Below are positions 16,087 through 23,408 of a stretch of 36,443 bases of DNA, in pieces. The position numbers and the translations under genes were made by a program. Positions within the stretch are counted from its first letter, which is position 1, and each line of letters opens with the position of its first letter. The notes beneath the pieces are model-generated. The model searched no databases. It worked only from the letters and a program-made list of their open reading frames with translations, and was not told where the DNA came from. The DNA comes from Tolypothrix campylonemoides VB511288. GTDB lineage: Bacteria > Cyanobacteriota > Cyanobacteriia > Cyanobacteriales > Nostocaceae. The stretch lies in contig JXCB02000001.1 of NCBI GenBank assembly GCA_000828075.3, positions 767,189 through 803,631 on the forward strand. The letters run 5' to 3'.

Positions 16087-17919
16087 ATGCATGTTTATTG
16101 CAGCAAACAACACGTAAACAATGAGAACAACCGCTTTTGCACTCAATGCGGTGAGCTGTTACCTCTTGGGGTAGGGCAAGTTATCGATAACCGTTATCGG
16201 ATTATACGTCATTTGGGTCAGGGAGGCTTTGGACGTACTTATTTAGCTGAGGATTTAAATCAATCGCAACTACAGTGCGTGCTGAAGGAATTTGCACCCC
16301 AAGTTGAAGAACAGCAAGATTTAGAAAAAGCTAAAGAACTGTTTGAACGAGAAGCAAGTGTGTTGAAAAAACTTCAGCATCCTCAAATTCCACGGTTCCA
16401 CGCCTCGCTACAAGTACAGTTGAGCAATAAAGATTTTTTCTTTTTAGTGCAAGACTATGTGGAGGGTGAGAACTACTGGGATTTATTAGAAACCCGCAAA
16501 ACTCAGGGGCAAACTTTTAGTGAGGAAGAAGTTGTCAAACTGCTGCAACAGATGTTACCCGTTTTGTCTTACATTCACTCTGTCAATGTTATTCACCGCG
16601 ATATTTCTGCTGATAATGTGATTTTGCGTACCCCCCAAGTCCCCCCTTACCAAGGGGAGATTGAGGGGGGTTTACCTGTGCTAATTGACTTTGGTGGTGT
16701 AAAACAATTGCCAGCCTCTCAAGGTTTTTGGTTTACCCAACTCGGTGGAATTCGCACCCTCTTAGGTAAAAAAGGATATGCACCAGAAGAACAACTCCGG
16801 CAGGGAAAAGCATTTCCCAGTAGCGATTTGTACTCTTTGGCAGTGACGGCGCTGGTGTTGTTAACTGGGGAGGAACCGCAAAAACTCTATGACAGCTTTG
16901 AGGGAACTTGGCGCTGGGGAGAAGAAATCAAAGTCAGCCCCAAACTAGAAGCTGTGTTAAAAAAGATGTTGGCTTATAAACCAAGCGATCGCTATCAAAA
17001 AGCCGATGACGTTCTCAAAGAATTACAGTCTCACACTCCTGCTGCCACTGTAAATACCAAACCTGTAAATGCTAAACCTGTAAATACCAAACCTGTAAAT
17101 GCTAAACCTGTAAATGCCAAACCTATAAATACCAAACCTGTAAATACCAAACCTATAAATACTTACATGACAAAGCTCAAGACAATGGTCGTTGCTCCTG
17201 GGCGAAAACATGTCAACACCGTTGTCGGCAAGCTTCATAATAAAACTCAAATGGTTGCTCAAGCGCTGCCTTTACCGATTTGGCTTCGTCCTTTTGCTTT
17301 CAGTCTTGTCAGTACAAGTGTGATTGTTTTAACTTTGGCTGGAACTTGGGCAATCGTAAATGTCGTTGTTCAAGGTGTATCATCTATTTCTATACCAACA
17401 ATATCATTACCTAAAATTCCAGGAGGATCAGATTCTCCTGAAGAACCAACTGTTAGCAAAGAAACAAATCGCAGCAACGAAATTATGCGTCGCCGTCAGC
17501 AGCTAGAAATTCCACAAGTATTTTTTATACAAACAGTAGATAAAATTTTTTATACTAAAAATCCTGGAGCTAAAGGACGGACTCTTACAAGTAATTCAGA
17601 AGATACTGCTTTACGAAATCAATGGTACGCGATCGCCGACGACTTGTTGAATAACTTAGAACAGGCTAATCTTAGCACCTCAGCGCGTCGCAACTTGGGA
17701 AACTACAGTGCGCGAAATTACGATAATTGGAGACGCCAAGCACAAGCAGGACAGTTTGGTAACTATACTATGGATCAGCTCAACAGAGACACAAACAAAA
17801 AATTTGATAGATTGTTTCCGGGACAGCGACGCGGGGATGAGAAACTGGATAAACAAACATTTGGTCAAATATGGTATGCACTTGCTGCTGAGCAAGTGAG
17901 TAAACTAGATGGCAACTAG
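16087..17919 (+). CDS. Ser/Thr protein kinase 1: zinc ribbon, kinase, repeat linker, TM, C-terminal sensor-like domain
   Basis: From ATG 16087 the protein has 610 residues. Cys5, His9, Cys18 and Cys21 make a zinc ribbon (MHVYCSK and RFCTQCGE). The kinase spans ~36-310: Gly loop GQGGFGRTYLAED, ATP Lys67 in CVLKEF, catalytic HRDISADN and DFG in VLIDFGGVK. The usual Lys two after the catalytic Asp is Ser. Catalytic Asn to DFG is 24 residues, about 11 longer than in standard kinases; the extra stretch (TPQVPPYQGEIEGG) comes from repeat-like DNA. Then come a linker of VN(T/A)KP pentapeptides, a TM helix (~402-425) and a ~145-residue outer domain (IPQVFFIQTVDKIFY to FGQIWYALAAEQ), also present in kinase 2. 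ATG 16087 is chosen because homology to kinase 2 starts there. Confidence 0.9.
   Translation: MHVYCSKQHVNNENNRFCTQCGELLPLGVGQVIDNRYRIIRHLGQGGFGRTYLAEDLNQSQLQCVLKEFAPQVEEQQDLEKAKELFEREASVLKKLQHPQIPRFHASLQVQLSNKDFFFLVQDYVEGENYWDLLETRKTQGQTFSEEEVVKLLQQMLPVLSYIHSVNVIHRDISADNVILRTPQVPPYQGEIEGGLPVLIDFGGVKQLPASQGFWFTQLGGIRTLLGKKGYAPEEQLRQGKAFPSSDLYSLAVTALVLLTGEEPQKLYDSFEGTWRWGEEIKVSPKLEAVLKKMLAYKPSDRYQKADDVLKELQSHTPAATVNTKPVNAKPVNTKPVNAKPVNAKPINTKPVNTKPINTYMTKLKTMVVAPGRKHVNTVVGKLHNKTQMVAQALPLPIWLRPFAFSLVSTSVIVLTLAGTWAIVNVVVQGVSSISIPTISLPKIPGGSDSPEEPTVSKETNRSNEIMRRRQQLEIPQVFFIQTVDKIFYTKNPGAKGRTLTSNSEDTALRNQWYAIADDLLNNLEQANLSTSARRNLGNYSARNYDNWRRQAQAGQFGNYTMDQLNRDTNKKFDRLFPGQRRGDEKLDKQTFGQIWYALAAEQVSKLDGN
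16631..16673. repeat. CCCCCC-TTACC-AAGGGGAG palindrome inside kinase 1
   Basis: ACCCCCCAAGTCCCCCCTTA, then CCAAGGGGAGATTGAGGGGG. It resembles the common cyanobacterial CCCCCCTTACCAAGGGGGG intergenic palindrome and encodes the extra loop between the catalytic Asn and DFG. The equivalent segment in kinase 2 is 18599-18641. Confidence 0.65.
17050..17163. repeat. 15-bp tandem repeat encoding VN(T/A)KP linker
   Basis: Seven full units of GTAAATACCAAACCT type (variants GCT/ACC and ATA for GTA) plus a 9-bp partial. The unit is a multiple of three, so copy-number change would alter linker length between kinase and membrane without breaking the frame. Confidence 0.95.
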
Positions 17920-17924
17920 GAGGA

Positions 17925-17980
17925 GGAGTGAGGGAGTGAGGGAGTGAGGGAGTGAGGGAGTGAGGGAGTGAGGGAGTGAG
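17925..17980. repeat. GGAGTGAG tandem array (7 x 8 bp)
   Basis: Seven perfect 8-bp units start six bases after the kinase 1 stop. The strand is purine-rich and each unit carries GGAG. Confidence 0.95.
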
Positions 17981-17982
17981 GG

Positions 17983-18009
17983 GGATCAGGGGGATCAGGG
18001 GGATCAGGG
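17983..18009. repeat. GGATCAGGG tandem array (3 x 9 bp)
   Basis: Three perfect 9-bp units directly follow the 8-bp array. Confidence 0.9.
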
Positions 18010-18012
18010 AAA

Positions 18013-18047
18013 ACTAATGACTAATGACTAATGACTAATGACTAATT
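18013..18047 (+). promoter_or_regulatory. ACTAATG heptamer array forming stacked start codons of kinase 2
   Basis: Four perfect ACTAATG units plus a degenerate ACTAATT. ATGs fall at 18017, 18024, 18031 and 18038. The first three each read Met-Thr-Asn-Asp-stop; the stops of the first two overlap a later ATG as TAATG. The fourth opens the kinase 2 gene (Met-Thr-Asn-Tyr-Cys). No good Shine-Dalgarno lies immediately upstream. Confidence 0.8.
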
Positions 18048-20194
18048 ATTGCTCCAAAGGACATGAAAACCCAACTGGTAGTCGCTTTTGTCTACATTGC
18101 GGCGAAAACTTGGATAACCCGGTGAATCAAGGTATTCAAGGCGGGCAAACTTTGGGCGATCGCTATCTTATTTTGCGTCAACTGGGACAAGGAGGTTTTG
18201 GACGTACATATTTAGCTGAGGATATTAACCGCTTCCGCGAACTTTGTGTTTTAAAGGAATTCTCCCCTCAAGTTCAAACGCCTTACGTTCTCCAAAAAGC
18301 TGAAGAACTGTTTCAGCGAGAAGCCAGCGTTCTCTACAAGCTGCAACATCCCCAAATTCCTCGCTTTCGGGAACTTTTCCGCATGAACTTGGCTGGTAAA
18401 GAATATTTATTTCTAGTGCAAGATTATGTACAAGGGGAAACTTACCGCTCTTTATTAGATGCTAGAAAACAGCAAGGTTTGCTGTTCACAGAGGCAGAAG
18501 TACGTCTGCTATTGCAGCAAATTCTCCCTGTTTTGGAGTATATCCATTCTATAGGAGTGATTCACCGCGATATATCTCCTGAAAACTTAATTTTACGCAC
18601 CCCCCAACCCCCCTCTTACCAAGGGGAGATTGACAAGGGTATGCCAGTGTTAATTGATTTTGGCGGTGTCAAACAAGTTGCTGCAACAGTCGTTTCGCAA
18701 TATTATCAACCCGGTGCTGCTGCTTCTCCGCCACTTCCAACGTTATTAGGTAAAGCAGGTTACTCTCCCCCAGAACAAATGCAAACGGGGTTAGTTGAGC
18801 CTCATAGCGATTTGTATGCTTTAGCAGCAACGGTACTCGTTTTACTGACAGGCAAACAGCCTCAAGAACTTATAGATGATTATACCCTAACCTGGCAATG
18901 GCGACGGGAAGTTAACTTGAGCCCAAGTTTCGGGATGGTGTTGGATAAAATGCTATCGCCAACACCAGCACACCGCTACCAAAGCGCTCATCAAGTCTTA
19001 CAAGCACTGAACCCGTCGCCTGTGGGCTATCCTCCACCACAGCAGCCTCTTCCCTCTCCAATACCGCCACCACCGCCACCACCGCAAACTGAACAAACTC
19101 TAGCTGTAGCCGCATCTCCTCCCACTTCCCCGACTCCCCCGACTCCCCCGACTCCGCCCACTTCCCCGACTCCCTCCAGAAGCTGGTGGACACCTGGTAA
19201 AATCATTGTGATAGCGGTAGTGATGGTTACTGCTATTGGTGTGGGTATGTGGGGAGCAACTCAATTGCTTGACTCATCTTCACCCATAATCTCGTCTGAC
19301 GATCCAAAACTTCCTCCACAAGAACAACAACGCAAGCGCATATTAGATGATCGGCGTCAATACTTAGGTATTAACGAGAAATTCTTCATTAGTTTGGTCA
19401 ATCAAGTCTTTTGGGATAGAAATCCGAGTTTACGCAACCGCATCTTGACAGAAAAGCCGGAAGATGCACAACTACGGGCAGAATGGGATAGCATCGCAGG
19501 CGAATTACTGGAAAAACTGGCGGTACTGAGTTCAAATGCACGTAAAAAACTGGGTAGTTTTACGCAAGCAGAACGCGATCGCGTTAAAGTGGAAGTTAAC
19601 CAAATCAACGTTGGTAGCCGTTCTTTGTATGATTTAGGAGATGCGGCATTTTTCCAGCAATTTCCTGAACAGCGCGGCAAGAATTTTATTGATCAGCCTA
19701 TTGGGCAAGTTTGGCACGGATTTATTAGCGACAAACTCAATGCCATCCTTGCCGGCAGCGCTTTCAAGAAAATAGTTTTTGACCAAGGGGCAATGAGTAC
19801 CAGAGTGAGTGGTACTCTTAAACCGGGAGAAGGTAAAGTTTTTATCGCCGAACTTGACCAAGAACAATTGATGAAAGTCAAGCTAAATGGCAATTCTAAA
19901 ATTTTGCTTTCCGTGTATTCTCCCAGTGGAAAAGTGCGATTCTTAGAAGATTCAACACAACGTAGCTTATCCGTTAAACTTCCAGAAACTGGATTCTATG
20001 AATACGTCGTTGTTTCTACGGGGTCAAAAACATCAAACTATACACTCTCAGTCACAGCAGAAAATCCTGCTCCACCACCGTCACCTACACCAACTCCTAC
20101 AGAAACTATTACACCTACATCCACACCAACTCCTACACCGGTACCAACATCTACACCAACAGCATCGCCTACGCCTACGCCTACACCATCATAA
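18038..20194 (+). CDS. Ser/Thr protein kinase 2: zinc ribbon, kinase, Pro linker, TM, shared C-terminal domain, PPC-like domain
   Basis: 718 residues, paralogous to kinase 1. Zinc ribbon Cys5, His9, Cys18, Cys21. Kinase ~42-320 with GQGGFGRTYLAED, Lys73 in CVLKEF, HRDISPEN and VLIDFGGVK, with the same long insert before DFG (TPQPPSYQGEIDKG). Then a Pro-rich linker (PPPPPPPQTEQ, then PTPPTPPTPPTSPTP), a TM helix at ~388-409, the ~140-residue domain shared with kinase 1 (INEKFFISLVNQVFWDRNPS to IGQVWHGFISDK), a PPC-like beta domain (VSGTLKPGEGKVFIAELDQ to SNYTLSVTAE) and a Thr/Pro tail. Start chosen at the last ATG of the heptamer array. It is 118 bp after kinase 1, probably the same transcript. 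The signal is presumably sensed outside the membrane; substrates unknown. Confidence 0.9.
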   Translation: MTNYCSKGHENPTGSRFCLHCGENLDNPVNQGIQGGQTLGDRYLILRQLGQGGFGRTYLAEDINRFRELCVLKEFSPQVQTPYVLQKAEELFQREASVLYKLQHPQIPRFRELFRMNLAGKEYLFLVQDYVQGETYRSLLDARKQQGLLFTEAEVRLLLQQILPVLEYIHSIGVIHRDISPENLILRTPQPPSYQGEIDKGMPVLIDFGGVKQVAATVVSQYYQPGAAASPPLPTLLGKAGYSPPEQMQTGLVEPHSDLYALAATVLVLLTGKQPQELIDDYTLTWQWRREVNLSPSFGMVLDKMLSPTPAHRYQSAHQVLQALNPSPVGYPPPQQPLPSPIPPPPPPPQTEQTLAVAASPPTSPTPPTPPTPPTSPTPSRSWWTPGKIIVIAVVMVTAIGVGMWGATQLLDSSSPIISSDDPKLPPQEQQRKRILDDRRQYLGINEKFFISLVNQVFWDRNPSLRNRILTEKPEDAQLRAEWDSIAGELLEKLAVLSSNARKKLGSFTQAERDRVKVEVNQINVGSRSLYDLGDAAFFQQFPEQRGKNFIDQPIGQVWHGFISDKLNAILAGSAFKKIVFDQGAMSTRVSGTLKPGEGKVFIAELDQEQLMKVKLNGNSKILLSVYSPSGKVRFLEDSTQRSLSVKLPETGFYEYVVVSTGSKTSNYTLSVTAENPAPPPSPTPTPTETITPTSTPTPTPVPTSTPTASPTPTPTPS

Positions 20195-20222
20195 GCAATA
20201 CAAAATTCAAAATCGCCACTTT

Positions 20223-20495
20223 TTTCTCAACGTGAGTTCGACAAACCTCACCCTCCCAACCTCCCTCTCCTTTTAGGAGAGGGAGGAGCAACATTAGAAC
20301 CAAGCTTTTCAGCCCCTCTCCTGGTAGGAGAGGGGTTTGGGGTGATACCATTTCACGAAATGCGTGATACAAATGATTGGTCTCTAATTCTTTCCCCCTG
20401 CCCCCTGCCCCCTGCTTACTGCTGCCTATTTGTATCAACCTTAAAGTGAAACGGTATGAAGTCTGCTTTGACTTCGTCGAACTCACGTTTTCTCA
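20223..20495. mobile_element. MITE-like element with 13-bp TIR and 7-8-bp flanking direct repeat
   Basis: ACGTGAGTTCGAC at 20230-20242 is the exact inverse of 20476-20488. Directly outside, TTTCTCA occurs on both sides (20223-20229 and 20489-20495; 8 bp if the flanking T is shared), a likely target duplication. Inside are nested arms TGATACCATTTCAC / GTGAAACGGTATGA and GATACAAAT / ATTTGTATC, hairpins CCTCTCCTTTTAGGAGAGG and CCCCTCTCCTGGTAGGAGAG, and an STRR-like CCCCCTG array. No transposase. Confidence 0.75.
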
Positions 20496-20520
20496 GTACA
20501 CGCTTAGTCTCCCAGTCTCT

Positions 20521-21201
20521 CTAACCACCTTTTTGTGCAACCCAAGCACTGAAAGTTAATGATGTAAAAAAACGCCTGACTTGGTGAAAACCTGCTTCAT
20601 TTAGAAGCTCTAACACTTCAGTTTCTGACAACGGATAAACCGAGGAAAACATTTCTTGAAATCGAGTTTCAATCTCCTGTCTGGATATTCCCTGGCTCGC
20701 CCATCGCATTTTCCATGCATCTATTAAGACACTATCTCCACGCAAATCTCCAAATAAGCCAGCCGCTAAGATAAATGGTGCGTTTGGTTTGAGTCGCAGG
20801 GAAATATCCCGCAGCAGTTCAAGCCGCGCATTTCGCTCGTGGATAAAGTGGATTACCAGCATTAAAGTACTAGCATCAAAGAGCGGCTCCAAAGGGAAGT
20901 CTGTTACAAAGCAAGACATTAGCTTTGTCCTATCTTTGAGTCCTTCTTGGAGTAAACGCATCGAGGCAATCTGCAGCATCTCGGCTGATGGATCTAGCCC
21001 AGTAAACTGCCAATGAGAACCATATTGGCTCAGCGTGATAATTTCTTGCCCAGTGCCTACACCAACAGCCAAAACTGACGCGCTTTCTTTCAACAAGCTT
21101 CCAAGTAAGCAGCCAGCCAACTCGTGAAGCGCATCATAGCCAGGAAGCGAAATGCGTGCATACTGGTCGTAAATTCTAGCTAGTTCTTCGTCAAACTTCA
21201 T
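20521..21201 (-). CDS. SAM-dependent methyltransferase
   Basis: A 226-residue class I methyltransferase. An N-terminal helix (FDEELARIYDQYARISLPGY) resembles small-molecule methyltransferases. Motif I is VLAVGVGTGQEIITLSQYG, the acidic loop is FTGLDPSAEMLQIASMRL, then FDASTLMLVIHFIHERN, LKPNAPFILAAGLFGD and the C-terminal LSETEVLELLNEAGFHQVRR. Motif I begins AVG rather than DxG. It ends close to the MITE-like element. Substrate unknown. Confidence 0.82.
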   Translation of the reverse strand: MKFDEELARIYDQYARISLPGYDALHELAGCLLGSLLKESASVLAVGVGTGQEIITLSQYGSHWQFTGLDPSAEMLQIASMRLLQEGLKDRTKLMSCFVTDFPLEPLFDASTLMLVIHFIHERNARLELLRDISLRLKPNAPFILAAGLFGDLRGDSVLIDAWKMRWASQGISRQEIETRFQEMFSSVYPLSETEVLELLNEAGFHQVRRFFTSLTFSAWVAQKGG

Positions 21202-21659
21202 AATCTAACCTTTTTCTCAATTTGCTTGACAAATCATGCCCTCTGGCAATTCCATCAACAAGATCAAGTGACAATGAAAGGCTGCTTCAAACGTTACCAC
21301 TCACTGCCTTGAGTTCAGGTTAGTCATTGTGCATAAAGATGGTCTTTCAAATTTTTGCCGCCTGTTATCAGAAACTTGCCCAAAAGCTCAACAGCTTGTT
21401 TTCGGGCTAAAAAATTGGATACGACTCCAAGCAGGATGCACAGTGTAGCCATACACTCGCACAACTATTCCCTTCCCGGTCTAAGATTACCTATAATAAT
21501 TAACTCTTCTCTTAGTGTCACGCCAGGTGCTACAACCGGGGGAACCCCCGCAACGCACTGGCTCCTCTCTTGCCTCGTGCGGTTAAAAAATAGGTATTCT
21601 TCTGGCGGTTCGGGAGTAAAAGGCACATCCACAAATATAAAGAGCTGGCAAATCTGATC
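21202..21659. other. Intergenic region with GC palindrome
   Basis: 458 bp. At 21534-21563 lies CCGGGGGAACCCCCGCAACG, an inverted copy of the motif near 8722 and 29329. On the minus strand around 21325-21435 a protein-like stretch (NFLARKQAVELLGKFLITGG, then KNLKDHLYAQ, stop) might be a gene tail, but I recognise no family. Confidence 0.35.
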
Positions 21660-22535
21660 TCACAAACCTTCTCGATATGCTTTGGGTGTTGTGGCTGTAA
21701 ACCGACGAAAAGTCGCCGTGAAGTGGCTTTGACTTGAAAAGCCAAGATAGTAGCTTATTTCAGCAATTGACAACTGAGTTTGTGCCAATAATACCTGCGC
21801 TCGTTGGACTCTGCACTCCAGTAGGTACTGATGTGGAGGAAGACCTGTGGAGTTTTTGAAGGCACGGGCAAACCGATATTGGCTCATTTGAACCAACTTG
21901 GCAAGGTCGGCAAGCGTCACATCTTGTTCGAGATGTTCATTAATATATTCGATCGCTTGCCGGAGTTTTTGTGGTGAGAGTTCATCTGTTTGGTTACTGA
22001 TAGATAGTTTGTCAGTGCAATAGTGTCTGAACAAATGAGTTGCCAGCACGTTCCCCACTGACTCAACGTATAAGCGTCCGGGTATCCCATGCTGGAACTC
22101 TGTCAGTAGTCCTCTACCAAGTTGTTGAATAAAAGAGTCTCTTGCTGCCCACTGCTCCCTTATTTCCATCGGTTTTTCTTTCAAGTCTTCTGCAACCTCC
22201 CACATAAAACCTGGAGTCAGATTGATGATGATCATATCCATTTGACGTTCTGACCAAGTTTCATGCGGTAGATTAGGCGTGACAATAGAGATATGACCTT
22301 CTTTAACGGACTGACTTTTTTGCTGACCACTGGCGGTCTGCCATTTGACGTTAAGGGATACCTGATTAAGTGGTATGCCGATTTTGAGATTGGGATCGCT
22401 ATGCTCAGGAAAATGACTTGGGCTTATGCAAGCATATGAAACGCCGACGGTATTTAATTGCAACACCTTTTCAAAGACAATGGGCAGCTCGTTCATTTCA
22501 GGAACTGAGCACAGGAGGCTTTTTTCTGGTGTCAT
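21660..22535 (-). CDS. AraC/XylS family transcriptional regulator
   Basis: A full-length 291-residue regulator. The N-terminal ~170 residues form a cupin-like sensing domain (VSLNVKWQTASG, then SVKEGHISIVTPNLPHETW). The C-terminal ~100 residues carry the two HTH motifs: AIEYINEHLEQDVTLADLAK followed by MSQYRFARAFKNSTGLPPHQY, and QLSIAEISYYLGFSSQSHFT with FRRFTATTPKAYREG. It is divergent from speD across about 400 bp and upstream of the methyltransferase on the same strand; either could be a target. Inducer unknown. Unlike the two remnants at 11.6-12.0 kb it appears intact. Confidence 0.92.
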   Translation of the reverse strand: MTPEKSLLCSVPEMNELPIVFEKVLQLNTVGVSYACISPSHFPEHSDPNLKIGIPLNQVSLNVKWQTASGQQKSQSVKEGHISIVTPNLPHETWSERQMDMIIINLTPGFMWEVAEDLKEKPMEIREQWAARDSFIQQLGRGLLTEFQHGIPGRLYVESVGNVLATHLFRHYCTDKLSISNQTDELSPQKLRQAIEYINEHLEQDVTLADLAKLVQMSQYRFARAFKNSTGLPPHQYLLECRVQRAQVLLAQTQLSIAEISYYLGFSSQSHFTATFRRFTATTPKAYREGL

Positions 22536-22932
22536 TTATTTACTTATTAAGCTGCAAGCCAATTCTATGATATGCGACTTACGCAACTGGCACAGCAAAA
22601 CAAAGGTAAATGATAATAACAACTACTTAAATAGAACAAATGTTCTAAAAGGAAGTGTGAGCTAGCAAGAATCTGAATGCTATCCTTAGTAGATTGACAA
22701 AATACTAGTGTTCATAATAACTAATCAATAAATATAAGCAGAAAACTTTTGAACAACAAAAACCATAAGAAAATGATATACACAAAATTACTTGCAATGT
22801 GCGACAATTGCACTTCTGTGCATAACTGCATAACCAACCTCTTAAGTACAATAGCTAACTTGAAAGTCAAGAAGTAGCAAAGCGTGCATTAATCCCAGAG
22901 GTTAATTTTCTGTAGTCTTCTGTGTTTTTAGG
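22536..22932. other. AraC / speD divergent intergenic region
   Basis: About 400 bp, AT-rich, presumably with promoters for both genes. Around 22795-22812 GCAATGTGCGACAATTGCAC is partly palindromic and could be an operator. No gene seen. Confidence 0.35.
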
Positions 22933-23388
22933 GTGGAAAAATTGGAAATGCAATCTTACCCGGTGGGGGACATACCTTTGGTTCCTGTTGGCTGTCACTG
23001 TATTCTCGAACTTTACGACTGTCCAACACATCTACTGAACAATCCTGTTTTTATTGGACAGGCTTTAACGGAAGCGGCTAAAGTAGCAAAGTCTACTCTG
23101 CTTAAGGAAGTAACACACTGGTTTGAGCCTTACGGGGTTACAGCTCTGGCGCTATTAGCCGAATCCCATATTTCAATACATACATGGCCAGAATATGGCT
23201 ACATTGCAGTGGATATTTTTACCTGCGGTGAACACGCAGAACCCGAGAACGCTTGTAAGTACCTTGTGCAAACTTTTCAAGCTAGCAAACACGTACTGAT
23301 GAAACTTCCTAGAGGCAAGCTTTCACCACAAGTCCAAAAGAAACTGGAAGAAAGCTTATTTCTGGCAACTGCAACTAGCGAACGTTGA
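22933..23388 (+). CDS. speD: S-adenosylmethionine decarboxylase proenzyme
   Basis: A 151-residue prokaryotic-type SpeD that makes decarboxylated SAM, the aminopropyl donor for polyamines. The self-cleavage site is visible in LLAESHISIHTWPE: cleavage between Glu and Ser gives the pyruvoyl group. The catalytic Cys lies in VDIFTCGEHAEP, and the N-terminal beta strand GCHCILELYDCPTHLL also fits. The frame opens with GTG at 22933; ATG 22948 (MQSYPVGDIPL) is an equally good start. It overlaps the open frame of the next gene and ends 20 bp before its ATG, so the two form an operon. Confidence 0.95.
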   Translation: MEKLEMQSYPVGDIPLVPVGCHCILELYDCPTHLLNNPVFIGQALTEAAKVAKSTLLKEVTHWFEPYGVTALALLAESHISIHTWPEYGYIAVDIFTCGEHAEPENACKYLVQTFQASKHVLMKLPRGKLSPQVQKKLEESLFLATATSER

Positions 23389-23408
23389 CGAATAGAGGGA
23401 GTTATTGT

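Noticed and set aside
17023-17262. Minus-strand frame with YRFGI repeats
   Set aside because: It is the antisense shadow of the 15-bp linker repeats in kinase 1; no ribosome site or family.
20181-20486. Minus-strand 101-codon frame
   Set aside because: It lies across the palindromic MITE-like element; the translation is repeat-derived.
21325-21435. Minus-strand stretch NFLARKQAVELLGKFLITGG as a gene
   Set aside because: Looks like a protein tail, but has no start, no family match that I know, and is only ~35 codons.
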